Assembly (NCBI GenBank): GCA_937988885.1 | Contig: CALKHR010000164.1 | Span: forward strand, 62,001 to 126,000 | From: an uncultured Roseiflexaceae bacterium | GTDB taxonomy: Bacteria > Chloroflexota > Chloroflexia > Chloroflexales > Roseiflexaceae | DNA length: 64,000 nt | Direction of reading: 5' to 3' | Part shown: piece after piece, positions 52,680 through 61,610 of the stretch | Numbering within the stretch: the first letter of the stretch is position 1 | Layout of the letters: every line of letters starts with the position of its first letter | The notes under the pieces: model-generated | Told to the model about the DNA's origin: nothing | What the model saw: only the letters and a program-made list of their open reading frames with translations | The model's database searches: none | Position numbers and translations under genes: made by a program

Positions 52680-53057
52680 ATGAGTGAGCAGCCAAATCAG
52701 CGACTGATGCCAATGGGGAAGATCGAGGTTGCGCCCCGCGCGATCGCCACAATTGCGGCACAGGCGGTGGGGCAATCCTACGGTGTGGTTGGCATGGCGC
52801 CTTCGTCGTTGGCGCAAGGTGTTGCGATGGTGCTGCGACAGGCCGATGCCCATAAGGGTGTGGCTGTGCGTATCAGCGATACCACAATTACTATTGACCT
52901 TTACGTGATTTTAGAATATGGTACACGCTTGGCCGAAGTTGCACGGAATGTGCAAGAGAATGTACGCTATGCTGTGGAACAGGCGATCGGTATGCCTGTG
53001 GCGCAGGTGAATGTGCGAATTCAAGGCTTGCGTTCGAACGATGCAGTTGTGAAGTAG
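52680..53057 (+). CDS. Asp23/Gls24-family (YloU-like) protein
   Basis: A 125-residue Asp23-family protein: KIEVAPRAIATIAAQAVGQSYGVVGMAP near the N terminus, GVAVRISDTTITIDLYVILEYG, and VRYAVEQAIGMPVAQVNVRIQGL. These are the family's three conserved blocks. Members bind or shape the cell envelope, or control stress and lipid functions. The start is ATG 52680 with AGGAG 8 nt upstream. It sits 51 bp before fakA, the same order as yloU-yloV in Bacillus. Confidence 0.92.
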   Translation: MSEQPNQRLMPMGKIEVAPRAIATIAAQAVGQSYGVVGMAPSSLAQGVAMVLRQADAHKGVAVRISDTTITIDLYVILEYGTRLAEVARNVQENVRYAVEQAIGMPVAQVNVRIQGLRSNDAVVK

Positions 53058-53108
53058 TACCGTATGCGAGCCGTTCGCTGCGGTGTTCTGGGAATTTGAG
53101 TAGGTATT

Positions 53109-54755
53109 ATGTCGAAGGATCGACACTCGGCGTCAACGACTGACCAATTGGCAAATGGTTGGGACGGGACGCAGTTGTTAGCTGCGCTGGTGGCAGCTTC
53201 GCGTTGGTTGTCGCAACATGCCGAGGCTGTAAATGCGCTGAATGTGTTTCCTGTGCCGGATGGCGATACCGGTACGAATATGTCTTTGACGCTGAGTGGT
53301 GCTGTGCAGGATGTGACTCCCGATCCTTCTTGCGGAACGGTTGCCGAGCGTGTGAAGTATTGGGCCACCATGCGTGGCCGCGGAAATTCAGGCATTATCT
53401 TGTCGCAGGTGCTGCGCGGCTTCGCCCAAGCCCTGGCGGGCCACGATCGGATGGACGGGCAGTTGCTGGCCGAGGCGTTGACACAGGCATCAGCAACGGC
53501 CTACCAAGCGGTGATGAAGCCCGTCGAGGGCACGATGCTGACGGTGATCCGCGAGACGAGCGAGGCGGCCCGAGCTGCGGCTGGGCCGGATGCCTCGCTG
53601 GTGGCGGTGCTGGAGGCAGCGGTGCACGGCGCGCAGGCCTCGGTGCAGCGCACCCCCGAATTGCTCACGATGCTGCGCGATGCTGGTGTCGTCGACTCGG
53701 GCGGGCAAGGGCTGGCGCTGATCTTCGAGGGGATGCTGCGTTATGCGCGCGGCGAATCGTTGGAGGTCGAGCAGGCCGCCGAGCAGAGCACAGCCATCGC
53801 GTTCACCGATATCCACGGCCCCGATGATTTTGGCTATTGCACGAATTTTGTGTTGCAGGGCAAGCAGTTGCCGTTCGATACGATCCGCAGCGAGTTGGCG
53901 GCGATGGGCCAATCGGCGGTGATCGTGGGCGATGCCGACCTGATCAAGGTACACATCCACGTGTTGCGGCCCGGAGATGTGTTAAATTATGCTGTTGATT
54001 TTGGGGCGCTCACCAACATCGAGATCACGAATATGGACCTGCAGCGCGAGGCGTTGCACGAGCAGACGACGCACGAGCCAGAGGTGGTTCAGCCCGTGGC
54101 CGATGTTGGTGTGGTGGCGGTGGCTTCGGGTGCGGGCTTTGTGGCGCTGTTTCGCAGTATGAACGTCGATGCAGTGGTGACTGGCGGCCAAAGCATGAAC
54201 CCAAGCACCGAGGATCTGTTACAGGCGATCGAGCGGTTGCCGCAGCAGGAAGTGATTGTGCTGCCGAACAATAGCAATATTGTGATGGCGGCCCGTCAAG
54301 CTGCGTCGCTTTCGTCGAAGCAGGTGCGGGTGGTGCCCACCAAGACCTTGCCGCAGGGCGTAGTGGCCCGCTTGAGCTTCAACTATCAGGCTGGGTTGGA
54401 AGAGAACGCCGCAGCGATGCAGGAGGCGGTTGGGCAGATCCGCACGGCGGAGATAACAACTGCGGTGCGCGACGCAACTGTCGATGGCAGGCAGGTATCG
54501 GCGGGCCAGACGATCGGCCTGCTCGATGGTGTGTTGGTGTCGGCGGCGGATCAGCAGACAGCGGTGATCGAGGAGCTACTTGAGCAGATGGAACTCGATA
54601 CTCGCGAAATAGTGACCGTGTATTACGGTCAATCGGTGGAGTTGTCTCAGGCAGAGGCACTTGCCGAGCACATTCAAGCACACTACCCCGATGTGGAGGT
54701 TGAGGTGCAACACGGTGGGCAACCACTGTATGATTACATTCTTTCAGCTGAGTAG
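53109..54755 (+). CDS. fakA: Fatty acid kinase FakA (DAK2/YloV)
   Basis: A 548-residue kinase subunit. The N-terminal DhaL/DAK2 domain has the Mg-ATP site NVFPVPDGDTGTNM (about 41-54), RGRGNSGIILSQVLRGF and GVVDSGGQGLALIFEGML. A middle DegV-like/EDD region starts near residue 225. The C-terminal FakA domain includes VLPNNSNIVMAARQAA, the family hallmark. FakA phosphorylates fatty acids carried by FakB (DegV) proteins. Two DegV genes follow directly, so the whole fatty acid kinase system is encoded together. Confidence 0.93.
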   Translation: MSKDRHSASTTDQLANGWDGTQLLAALVAASRWLSQHAEAVNALNVFPVPDGDTGTNMSLTLSGAVQDVTPDPSCGTVAERVKYWATMRGRGNSGIILSQVLRGFAQALAGHDRMDGQLLAEALTQASATAYQAVMKPVEGTMLTVIRETSEAARAAAGPDASLVAVLEAAVHGAQASVQRTPELLTMLRDAGVVDSGGQGLALIFEGMLRYARGESLEVEQAAEQSTAIAFTDIHGPDDFGYCTNFVLQGKQLPFDTIRSELAAMGQSAVIVGDADLIKVHIHVLRPGDVLNYAVDFGALTNIEITNMDLQREALHEQTTHEPEVVQPVADVGVVAVASGAGFVALFRSMNVDAVVTGGQSMNPSTEDLLQAIERLPQQEVIVLPNNSNIVMAARQAASLSSKQVRVVPTKTLPQGVVARLSFNYQAGLEENAAAMQEAVGQIRTAEITTAVRDATVDGRQVSAGQTIGLLDGVLVSAADQQTAVIEELLEQMELDTREIVTVYYGQSVELSQAEALAEHIQAHYPDVEVEVQHGGQPLYDYILSAE

Positions 54756-54884
54756 TTGCTCATAGGCTACGAATCAAGCGGTTACGCGATCTCGATGCCA
54801 TTGGGAAACGCTGTGGTTTGAAGAATGTTTAAAATAGTAAAACATTACGTTCACATGCATTTAGCATAAGAGGAGGCCAGCTGC

Positions 54885-55739
54885 ATGGCCAGCATTAAAA
54901 TCGTTACCGATAGTACATCTGATATCCCACTTAGCGTTGCGCACGAATTGGGGATTGAGATTGTACCAATGCATATTCAAGTGGGCGATCAGATGTATCG
55001 GGCCGGTTTGGATATTACATCCGACCAGTTTTACCAGTGGATGCAGGATGGTCGTGTGAATGCGACGACCTCGGCTCCGCCTTCGATAGTTTTTGAGCAG
55101 CTCTATCGTCGTTTAACACTTGAGCATGAACATATTTTTTCGATCCACATGTCGAGTCGTCTGGGCGGCATCTACCGCTCGGCGCAACAGGCGCGGGGGC
55201 GGCTGCCCGCTTCGGCGACGCGCACGGAGGTGATCGATAGCAAGTTGGCCTCGATGGGCTTGGGTCTCGTAGTGATGCACGCGGCCAAGGCCGTGCAGGC
55301 GGGCGCCACGGCAAACGAGGTTTCCCGGCTGATCAATGCGCTGATCCAGCATTGCCACGTGGTGTTCTTCGTTGATTCGATCGAGTATTTGGAGAACAGC
55401 GGGCGTTTATCGCTGGCGACGGCGGTGCTCGGCTCGATGCAACGGATTAAGCCGCTGTTGCTGTTAGATGAAGGCGAGATCGTGCCTTACGAGCGCACAC
55501 GCACACGTGCCAAAGCGATCGAGGGCCTATACACGTTTATCGAAGATTTCCCTCGGGTGCAGGAGGTAGTGGCCATGTACGCGACGACGCCTGAGGATGT
55601 TGAGAAACTGCTCGAAAAAGTTGATCCGATCTTCCCCCGCGACGAAGTCCAGATCATGCAGTTTGGCCCGAGTATTGGGGCGCATCTTGGCCCCGGTGCG
55701 ATGGGCGCCGCCGTTTTTGAGGGCCTTGACCACTTATGA
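54885..55739 (+). CDS. DegV/FakB fatty-acid-binding protein 1
   Basis: A 284-residue DegV-family protein. The N terminus is IKIVTDSTSDIPLSVAHELGIEIVPMHI. FSIHMSSRLGGIYRSAQQA, IEYLENSGRLSLATAVLGS and GPSIGAHLGPGAMG are the lipid-binding hallmarks. It presents a fatty acid to FakA for phosphorylation. AGAGGAGG precedes the ATG. It overlaps the second degV gene by ATGA, so the two are coupled. The acyl preferences of the pair cannot be read from the sequence. Confidence 0.92.
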   Translation: MASIKIVTDSTSDIPLSVAHELGIEIVPMHIQVGDQMYRAGLDITSDQFYQWMQDGRVNATTSAPPSIVFEQLYRRLTLEHEHIFSIHMSSRLGGIYRSAQQARGRLPASATRTEVIDSKLASMGLGLVVMHAAKAVQAGATANEVSRLINALIQHCHVVFFVDSIEYLENSGRLSLATAVLGSMQRIKPLLLLDEGEIVPYERTRTRAKAIEGLYTFIEDFPRVQEVVAMYATTPEDVEKLLEKVDPIFPRDEVQIMQFGPSIGAHLGPGAMGAAVFEGLDHL

Positions 55740-56581
55740 TCAAAATTGTTGTTGATAGCACCGCCGATATTCCTCAGGAACTGTGTGAGGAGTACGATAT
55801 TACGGTGGTGCCTGTCTTGGTGCAGTTCGGCACTGAGACGTTGCGCGACGGGATCGATATTTCACACGATGCGTTCTATGCACGTTTGGTGGAGGGCCCC
55901 GATCACCCCAAAACCGCTGCTCCATCGGTGGGTATGTTCGAGGAGGTGTTTCGCCGCTTGACCGCCGATGGGCACGAGGTCCTTTCGATCAGTATCGCTG
56001 GTGAGTTGAGTAGCACCCTTTCTGCCGCGCAACAGGCTGCGCAGTTGGTGGAAGGTGCCCGTATCGCATGTGTCGATGGCGGCACGGTGGCGATGCCACT
56101 GGGCTTTTTGGCGCTGGCAGCGGCGCAGGCCATTCGCGAGGGGGCAACGCTCGATGAGGCGGTGGCGCTGGTCGAGAAGTTGCGCCCGCATACACGAGTA
56201 CTGGTGGGCCTCGATACACTGCGCTATCTGGAGCGCGGTGGCCGGATCGGGCGTGTGCGAGCTTTCCTCGGCACGATGCTGAATGTGAAGCCGATCCTCG
56301 AAGTGCGCCATGCGCAGGTGAACCCGGTTGAGCAGGTGCGCACCTGGAAGCGTATGCCCGCGCGTTTGGTGGAGTTGGCGCAACAGGGCGGCGAGATCGC
56401 AGAGTTGAGCGTGTTGTACACAACCGATGAGCGCATGGCTGTGCAGTTGGCCGATCTGTGCGCGGCTGCTGGGTTGATGCCTCGCGATCGTATTCGGGTG
56501 GTGCAGGTTGGTGTGGTGTTGGGCACGCACGCTGGGCCAAACGGCTTGGCGCTGGCTATTCTGTACAAGGCTCCGTCGTAG
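55736..56581 (+). CDS. DegV/FakB fatty-acid-binding protein 2
   Basis: A 281-residue second DegV protein: IKIVVDSTADIPQELCEEYDI, VLSISIAGELSSTLSAAQQA, LRYLERGGRIGRVRAFLGT and GVVLGTHAGPNGLALAIL. It differs clearly in sequence from the first copy, so it is an old duplication and may bind a different acyl chain. It starts in the stop of the first gene (ATGA) and lies 48 bp before recG. Confidence 0.92.
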   Translation: MIKIVVDSTADIPQELCEEYDITVVPVLVQFGTETLRDGIDISHDAFYARLVEGPDHPKTAAPSVGMFEEVFRRLTADGHEVLSISIAGELSSTLSAAQQAAQLVEGARIACVDGGTVAMPLGFLALAAAQAIREGATLDEAVALVEKLRPHTRVLVGLDTLRYLERGGRIGRVRAFLGTMLNVKPILEVRHAQVNPVEQVRTWKRMPARLVELAQQGGEIAELSVLYTTDERMAVQLADLCAAAGLMPRDRIRVVQVGVVLGTHAGPNGLALAILYKAPS

Positions 56582-56589
56582 GCAAAACG

Positions 56590-56618
56590 TTGCGCATTTG
56601 GAATGCTTCCTGCATAAT
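56590..56618 (+). promoter_or_regulatory. Possible recG promoter
   Basis: TTGCGC (56590-56595), 17 nt, CATAAT (56613-56618). The recG ATG at 56630 is only 11 nt past the -10 and no SD is visible, so the mRNA from here would have almost no leader. Confidence 0.4.
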
Positions 56619-56629
56619 GCAATGCTATT

Positions 56630-59161
56630 ATGGATGCTAAGGATCAGATCCTGCAACTCGGGAAGGTGCTGCGTGCCGAGCAGGAGCGCGGTTGCGATGA
56701 TTCTGCAGTAGAGGGCGGCCTCGAACGCTTTTTGACCTCGTGGCGCATGGAAGCGAATGGTGCGCTACAACACGAGCAGGTACAACAGGTGTTGGAGTTG
56801 CTGGCCGGCTATGCAGTGTTCGACAACACTACTCGCCGCGCACGGGTTGGTGTTGCGCTCGATGCTCTGCGCCAATTGTGGCGCGCCCAACAGCGCAGTT
56901 CGACTGCTCCTGAAGCTCGCCCCGCTGCGCCTCTCAAAGCAATCCGTACCTCGGTGGCGACAAAGCCCGTGGCGCCGCTCACCCTCGATACGCCGATCGA
57001 GCAGTTGCCGACGGTTGGGAAGGTGACGGCCCAGGCGTTTCGGCGCTTGGGTGTGCGCACCGTCCTCGATCTGTTGTATCACTTCCCCCATCGCTACGAC
57101 GATTACACCTCGCAGAAGCAGATCGCCGATCTGCAGATCGGCGCGATCGAGACGGTGGTAGCGACGGTTCAGGATGTGCGCACCTTCTCGATGCGCAGCG
57201 GCGGCCAAGCCATCGAGTTGTTGGTGGGTGATGCGAGCGGCTCGCTCAAGGTGGTCTTTTTCCGCCAGCCGTGGCTTGCCCGCCAGATTCACATCGGTGA
57301 ACGTTTGGTGCTGAGCGGCAAGGTCGATTCGTACCAGGGCCTGCGCCAGATGACAGGGCCGGATTGGGAGCCGTACAGCGAGGATGAACTGATCCACACT
57401 GGGCGCTTGGTGCCAGTGCATCCGCTCACCAAGGGCTTGCATGAACGCAACGCTCGCACGCTCATCAAGCAGGTGGTCGATCGGGCGGCGGGCCTGGTGC
57501 AGGACTACCTGCCCGAGGTGGTGCGCCAGCGGGCCGGCCTGATGCCACTCTCCGAGGCGATTGCGCAGATCCACTTCCCCAAAGATCAGCAAGCATTGCT
57601 GGCAGCACGGACGCGGCTGGGTTTCGACGAATTCCTGTTCATTCAGTTGGGCGTATTGCAGCGCAAGGTTCTGTGGCAGGGCGAGCGCGGCTATCCGCTG
57701 GTGTTTAACGAGGAGGTGCACGAGCGCCTGCTCGAAAAGTTGCCGTTTGAGTTGACTGGCGCGCAGGTGCGGGCGCTGGAGGAGATCTTCGCCAATATCG
57801 CCAAGCCAGTGCCAATGGCGCGTCTGCTTCAGGGTGATGTCGGTAGTGGCAAGACGGCGGTGGCGGCGGCAGCGACGCTTCAGGCGATCGCGAACGGCTT
57901 CCAGGCCGCGATCATGGCCCCCACCGAGATTCTGGCCGAGCAGCATTACAAGGGCCTGAAGGCGCTGTTGGGCGGTGTGCGCGTGCCACGGCAATCCACG
58001 GGCGAGGGGGCGGGTGGCGATTGGAAGGCCGAGGTGAGTCCTGAGGAGCGGGCGCGGCTCGATGAGATCAAGCGTCTGCTGGGCATGATGCCCGAGGACG
58101 ATCTTGATGGCGAGGGCGTGCGGGTCGCTCTGCTGACGGGCAGCTTGGGCGCGAAGGAGCGACGGCGCGTGCTGGAGGCGATCGCGGCTGGCGATGTGGA
58201 CCTGATCGTCGGCACCCACGCGCTGATCACCGAGAATGTGAAGTATGCGCAACTCGGCATGGTGGTGGTTGATGAGCAGCATCGCTTCGGTGTCGAGCAG
58301 CGCCAACGCCTGAAGGATAAGGGCTTTAATCCGCACATGCTGGTGATGACGGCCACGCCGATCCCGCGCACGTTGACGCTCACGATCTACGGCGATCTGG
58401 ATGTCTCGGTGCTCGATGAGTTGCCCCCGGGTCGCCAGGAGATCAAGACGCGTTGGATCACGTCGAGCGAGCGCGAGAAGGCGTACAAGCACATTCGCCG
58501 CGAGATCAGCAAGGGTCGCCAAGCGTACGTGGTGTGCCCGCTGGTTGATGAGAGCGAGAAGGTCGATCTGCCCTCGGCGGAGGAGATGTACATCAAGCTG
58601 CAGAGCGAGGTGTTCCCCGAGATGCGGGTGGCCCTGCTGCACGGTAAGATGCTGCCCCGCGAGAAGGACGAGGTGATGGTGGCCTTCCGCAACCACGAGT
58701 TCGATATTCTGGTTGCCACGGCGGTGATCGAGGTGGGCATCGACGTGCCGAACGCCACAATTATGATGATCGAGGGCGCTGATCGCTTTGGTTTGGCGCA
58801 GTTGCACCAGTTCCGAGGGCGTGTTGGGCGCGGCATTCACCAGAGCTATTGTATTTTGGTGAGCGATCGCGAGAATGAGGTGACGGCGAAGCGCCTTTCG
58901 GCGATGGAGAGCACCACTGATGGCTTCCGTTTGGCGGAGATCGACCTGGAACTGCGCGGCCCTGGCGAGTTCTTTGGCACGCGCCAGAGCGGCACGCCGG
59001 ATCTGAAGGTGGCGCGCTTGGCCGATACGCGCCTGTTGCACGCGGCCAACCGCGAGGCGCAGAAGATTCTGGCCGAGGACCCGAATCTTCAGAAGCCCGA
59101 GCACGCAAAACTCAAGGAGAAGGTGGATGCCTTCTGGGCCGAGGCAACGAAGGCGGGGTAG
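56630..59161 (+). CDS. recG: ATP-dependent DNA helicase RecG
   Basis: An 843-residue branched-DNA helicase of replication-fork reversal. An N-terminal extension (about 1-115) precedes the wedge/OB domain (about 150-290). Helicase motifs are the Walker A LLQGDVGSGKTAVAAAA, MAPTEILAEQHYKGL, the DEQH box VVVDEQHRFGVEQR, TATPIPRT, and the C-terminal HQFRGRVGRG. Between motifs Ia and II an insertion of about 45 charged residues (near 455-500) makes it longer than E. coli RecG. It follows the degV pair by 48 bp and is followed by a terminator. Confidence 0.96.
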   Translation: MDAKDQILQLGKVLRAEQERGCDDSAVEGGLERFLTSWRMEANGALQHEQVQQVLELLAGYAVFDNTTRRARVGVALDALRQLWRAQQRSSTAPEARPAAPLKAIRTSVATKPVAPLTLDTPIEQLPTVGKVTAQAFRRLGVRTVLDLLYHFPHRYDDYTSQKQIADLQIGAIETVVATVQDVRTFSMRSGGQAIELLVGDASGSLKVVFFRQPWLARQIHIGERLVLSGKVDSYQGLRQMTGPDWEPYSEDELIHTGRLVPVHPLTKGLHERNARTLIKQVVDRAAGLVQDYLPEVVRQRAGLMPLSEAIAQIHFPKDQQALLAARTRLGFDEFLFIQLGVLQRKVLWQGERGYPLVFNEEVHERLLEKLPFELTGAQVRALEEIFANIAKPVPMARLLQGDVGSGKTAVAAAATLQAIANGFQAAIMAPTEILAEQHYKGLKALLGGVRVPRQSTGEGAGGDWKAEVSPEERARLDEIKRLLGMMPEDDLDGEGVRVALLTGSLGAKERRRVLEAIAAGDVDLIVGTHALITENVKYAQLGMVVVDEQHRFGVEQRQRLKDKGFNPHMLVMTATPIPRTLTLTIYGDLDVSVLDELPPGRQEIKTRWITSSEREKAYKHIRREISKGRQAYVVCPLVDESEKVDLPSAEEMYIKLQSEVFPEMRVALLHGKMLPREKDEVMVAFRNHEFDILVATAVIEVGIDVPNATIMMIEGADRFGLAQLHQFRGRVGRGIHQSYCILVSDRENEVTAKRLSAMESTTDGFRLAEIDLELRGPGEFFGTRQSGTPDLKVARLADTRLLHAANREAQKILAEDPNLQKPEHAKLKEKVDAFWAEATKAG

Positions 59162-59180
59162 TGGTTGTAGTTAACCGTAG

Positions 59181-59212
59181 AACGGCGCGGCAGCTGTGCC
59201 ACGCCGTTTTTG
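59181..59212 (+). terminator. Intrinsic terminator of recG
   Basis: AACGGCG/CGCCGTT outer stem and GGCA/TGCC inner stem, followed by TTTTTG. Confidence 0.85.
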
Positions 59213-59282
59213 TATCTGCATGTCCTGAACATCTGTGCTATACTTGTCCAATGTGACGGCCCTAGTTTAATGGAGGTAGCGG

Positions 59283-59678
59283 ATGGAGACGGCTACTGAT
59301 TTTATCCGTCCTGGTTTCAACTCGGTGACGCCGTATCTGATCGTTGATGATGCGCTTGCGCTGATCGCCTTTATGCGCGATGTGTTCGACGCACAAGAGA
59401 TTCGGCGCGATCTGCACAAGGACGGGTCGATCATGAATGTCGAGATGAAGTTGGGCTCGTCGGTGGTGGAGTTGTCGCAGGGGAGCGCGAATTGGCCTTC
59501 GTCGCCGTGCTCGCTGCATGTCTACGTCGCCGACACGGATGCGGCGTATGCGCGGGCGCTCGCTGCGGGCGCGACGGTGCTCTACGAGCCTGCCGATATG
59601 CCCTACGGCGAGCGCAGCGCCGGGGTGCGCGATAGCAACGGCAACAATTGGTTTATCGCCACGTATCAGGGCGAATAA
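59283..59678 (+). CDS. Glyoxalase/bleomycin-resistance (VOC) family protein, PhnB-like
   Basis: A 131-residue vicinal-oxygen-chelate fold protein: VTPYLIVDDALALIAFMRDVFDAQEIRRDL, then HVYVADTDAAYARALAAGATVLYEPADMPYGERSAGVRDSNGNNWFIA, which is the usual second half of such proteins. It resembles PhnB or YdcJ-like VOC members with unknown substrate. TGGAGG lies upstream of the ATG, and a TATACT -10 with TGC before it is near 59237-59242. It is monocistronic with its own terminator. Confidence 0.9.
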   Translation: METATDFIRPGFNSVTPYLIVDDALALIAFMRDVFDAQEIRRDLHKDGSIMNVEMKLGSSVVELSQGSANWPSSPCSLHVYVADTDAAYARALAAGATVLYEPADMPYGERSAGVRDSNGNNWFIATYQGE

Positions 59679-59699
59679 TCATCGAGCGAATGTTCTGCG

Positions 59700-59731
59700 A
59701 AAGGTGGCTGCAACGGCCACCTTTTGGTTTT
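59700..59731 (+). terminator. Intrinsic terminator of the VOC gene
   Basis: AAAGGTGGC pairs with GCCACCTTT around a 7-nt loop, followed by TGGTTTT. Confidence 0.85.
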
Positions 59732-59820
59732 GGCAAAAGACGTTTTCTTGATCTCTCCTAAAACGCTCCATTGCGGCGTTTAATACCATTATGTTTGTAC
59801 ATTTTTTGCAGAGGTAAGGT

Positions 59821-60432
59821 ATGGCCCAGCAACGGTATCAACGCGGCAGAATTACGAAATGGAACGATGATCGGGGCTTTGGGTTTATTCAGAATCCCGA
59901 GGGCGGCAGCGATGTGTTTTTGCATATCTCCGCGCTGACGGATCGGCGCGTTCGCCCGAAGGATGGCGATATGATTCTGTTCCAAACGGTCACTGATGCG
60001 GATGGGCGTGTGCGCGCCCAGCACGCTTTTATGGAACAGGCGCAGAGCCAAAGCAGCAACTCGTCGGTGGAGGCGTACCTCTGGACGATTCTACTGGTGT
60101 TGTTGCCGCTGGCTGGCTCGGTGCTGATGTTTTGGCAGGGTGGCAACCCTATTCCGCTAATCGTATATCCACTGATGAGTATCTTCACGTATGCACTGTA
60201 TGTGATGGACAAACTCCGGGCGCAACAGAACCGTCGGCGTATTTCTGAGGCAACGCTGCATCTGTGCGAGTTGCTAGGCGGTTGGCCCGGCGGGTTCCTG
60301 GCGCAGCAGGTATGGCGACACAAGAGTCGTAAAACCTCGTATCAAGTGGTGTTTTGGGTGATTGTGATCGGGCATTTGCTGTTCTGGGGTGCGTATCTGT
60401 TCCTGTTGTGGCAGCAACGATCGGGCGCTTAA
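59821..60432 (+). CDS. Cold-shock domain fused to a DUF1294 membrane domain
   Basis: A 203-residue protein. Residues about 5-70 are a cold-shock domain with the RNP motifs (GFGFI and VFLHISAL). Two hydrophobic segments follow (about 82-105 and 112-128). Then comes the DUF1294 stretch YVMDKLRAQQNRRRISEATLHLCELLGGWPGGFLAQQVWRHKSRKTSYQ, followed by a final membrane segment. CSD-DUF1294 fusions are known in many bacteria but have no settled function; binding RNA or DNA at the membrane is an inference. A small AAACGC/GCGTTT hairpin is in the leader. Confidence 0.93.
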   Translation: MAQQRYQRGRITKWNDDRGFGFIQNPEGGSDVFLHISALTDRRVRPKDGDMILFQTVTDADGRVRAQHAFMEQAQSQSSNSSVEAYLWTILLVLLPLAGSVLMFWQGGNPIPLIVYPLMSIFTYALYVMDKLRAQQNRRRISEATLHLCELLGGWPGGFLAQQVWRHKSRKTSYQVVFWVIVIGHLLFWGAYLFLLWQQRSGA

Positions 60433-60466
60433 TGCGGTTTTGCCCAGGCTTGCAATTGCTGTGAGG

Positions 60467-60497
60467 ACGAGGTTCTGCCTGTGCAGGGCCTCGTTCT
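60467..60497. terminator. Hairpin between convergent genes
   Basis: ACGAGG...CTGC pairs with GCAG...CCTCGT, with a T-poor tail. It likely serves both the fusion gene and the leftward kinase gene. Confidence 0.6.
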
Positions 60498-60512
60498 GCG
60501 CTGATTTCCTGT

Positions 60513-61610
60513 TTAGATGTTTGCGTCCACTGGCGCGGCGGGGAGTCGCACGGTGACGCAGAGCCCTCCGGCGGGCCGTGGAGCCAGGGTGAGGGTGCCG
60601 TTGTGCGCTTGCGTGATGCGTTGGGCGATCGCGAGGCCCAGCCCGACGCCCGCGTGCTCGCTGCGGATGCGCTCGGTGCCGCGACGGAACGGCTCGGCAA
60701 GGGTGGCAACCAACTCGGGGGTGAGCTGTTCGCCTGTGTTTTCGATCGTGAGCTCGACGTGTGTGGGGTGAACGGTGGTCGTGACCCACACAGAGCCTTG
60801 CTCCGATAGGTTGTGCACGATCGCGTTGTGTAGCAGGTTCGTCACCAACTGCGACAGCAGCGTATGCGAGCCGATGGTGGGGGCGATGTCGCCAGAGACA
60901 TCGATAGTGATGCCGTTTTTCTCCGCCAGGGGCAGCAGCGTCTCGGCAGCTTCTTCCGCGATGAGGGAGAGATCGACACATTTGCGCGTGAAGGTGCGCT
61001 GATCGGCGCGGCTGAGCAGCAGCAGCGCTTCGGTGAGGTTGATCGCGCGTGTGTTGACATCCTGGAGGCGGTCGAGCAGTGGGTCGTTTTCGCGGCTCGG
61101 GTCGTTGCGCGCGACCTCAAGCAGCGTCTGCATGATGGCCAGCGGGGTGCGCAGTTCGTGGGAGGCGTTGGCGGCGAAGCGTTGCTGTTCGGCGATGTGC
61201 GCTTCGAGTCGCGCCAGCATGGCGTCGAAGGCATCGGCGAGTTCGCGGAACTCGTCGCTGCTGCCCTCAAGCCGAATACGATGCGAGAGTGTTCCGGTCG
61301 CGGCTAGACGCGTAGCCTCGGTGATGCGGTTCAGCGGGGCGAGCATGCGGCCTGCCAGAAACCATCCCCCCGCCAGGCCAAATACCAGCAGGAACGCCAT
61401 CACTTGCGCGGCCCGTGGAACGAAGGCACGCTGCAGATCGGCACGACCAGGAAAGAAACCGACAGGTTCTACCACGACTGCGTTGTTGGGCACATAGCGC
61501 AGCAGGAACAGCCACACGACGGCCAGCAACAGCGCGCCAGCAACCATGAGGAATCCTGCGTAGCTCAGGGTGAGTTTGAGGCGAACGCTTAAGCCTGGCG
61601 GTCTATCCAC
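60513..61610 (-). CDS. Two-component sensor histidine kinase
   Basis: A 365-residue membrane kinase. Membrane segments are at about residues 15-36 and 65-88, with a short external loop (VPNNAVVVEPVGFFPGRADLQ). Then come HAMP (about 88-140: LNRITEATRLAATG), the HisKA box (FAANASHELRTPLAIMQ), N box LVTNLLHNAIVHN, and GVGLGLAIAQRITQAHNG. It starts at GTG 61610 with GGGAG upstream and overlaps the response regulator's stop by 8 nt, so it is translationally coupled. A longer frame upstream lies in another frame of the regulator and is rejected. It is arranged like VanS, with a VanY-type gene divergent. Confidence 0.93.
   Translation of the reverse strand: MDRPPGLSVRLKLTLSYAGFLMVAGALLLAVVWLFLLRYVPNNAVVVEPVGFFPGRADLQRAFVPRAAQVMAFLLVFGLAGGWFLAGRMLAPLNRITEATRLAATGTLSHRIRLEGSSDEFRELADAFDAMLARLEAHIAEQQRFAANASHELRTPLAIMQTLLEVARNDPSRENDPLLDRLQDVNTRAINLTEALLLLSRADQRTFTRKCVDLSLIAEEAAETLLPLAEKNGITIDVSGDIAPTIGSHTLLSQLVTNLLHNAIVHNLSEQGSVWVTTTVHPTHVELTIENTGEQLTPELVATLAEPFRRGTERIRSEHAGVGLGLAIAQRITQAHNGTLTLAPRPAGGLCVTVRLPAAPVDANI

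Noticed and set aside
56765..59104. A 779-codon leftward open frame opposite recG
   Set aside because: It is very long, but its sequence is the antisense of a complete, motif-perfect recG, is full of His/Gln/Arg/Leu as expected for a shadow, and has no recognisable domain.
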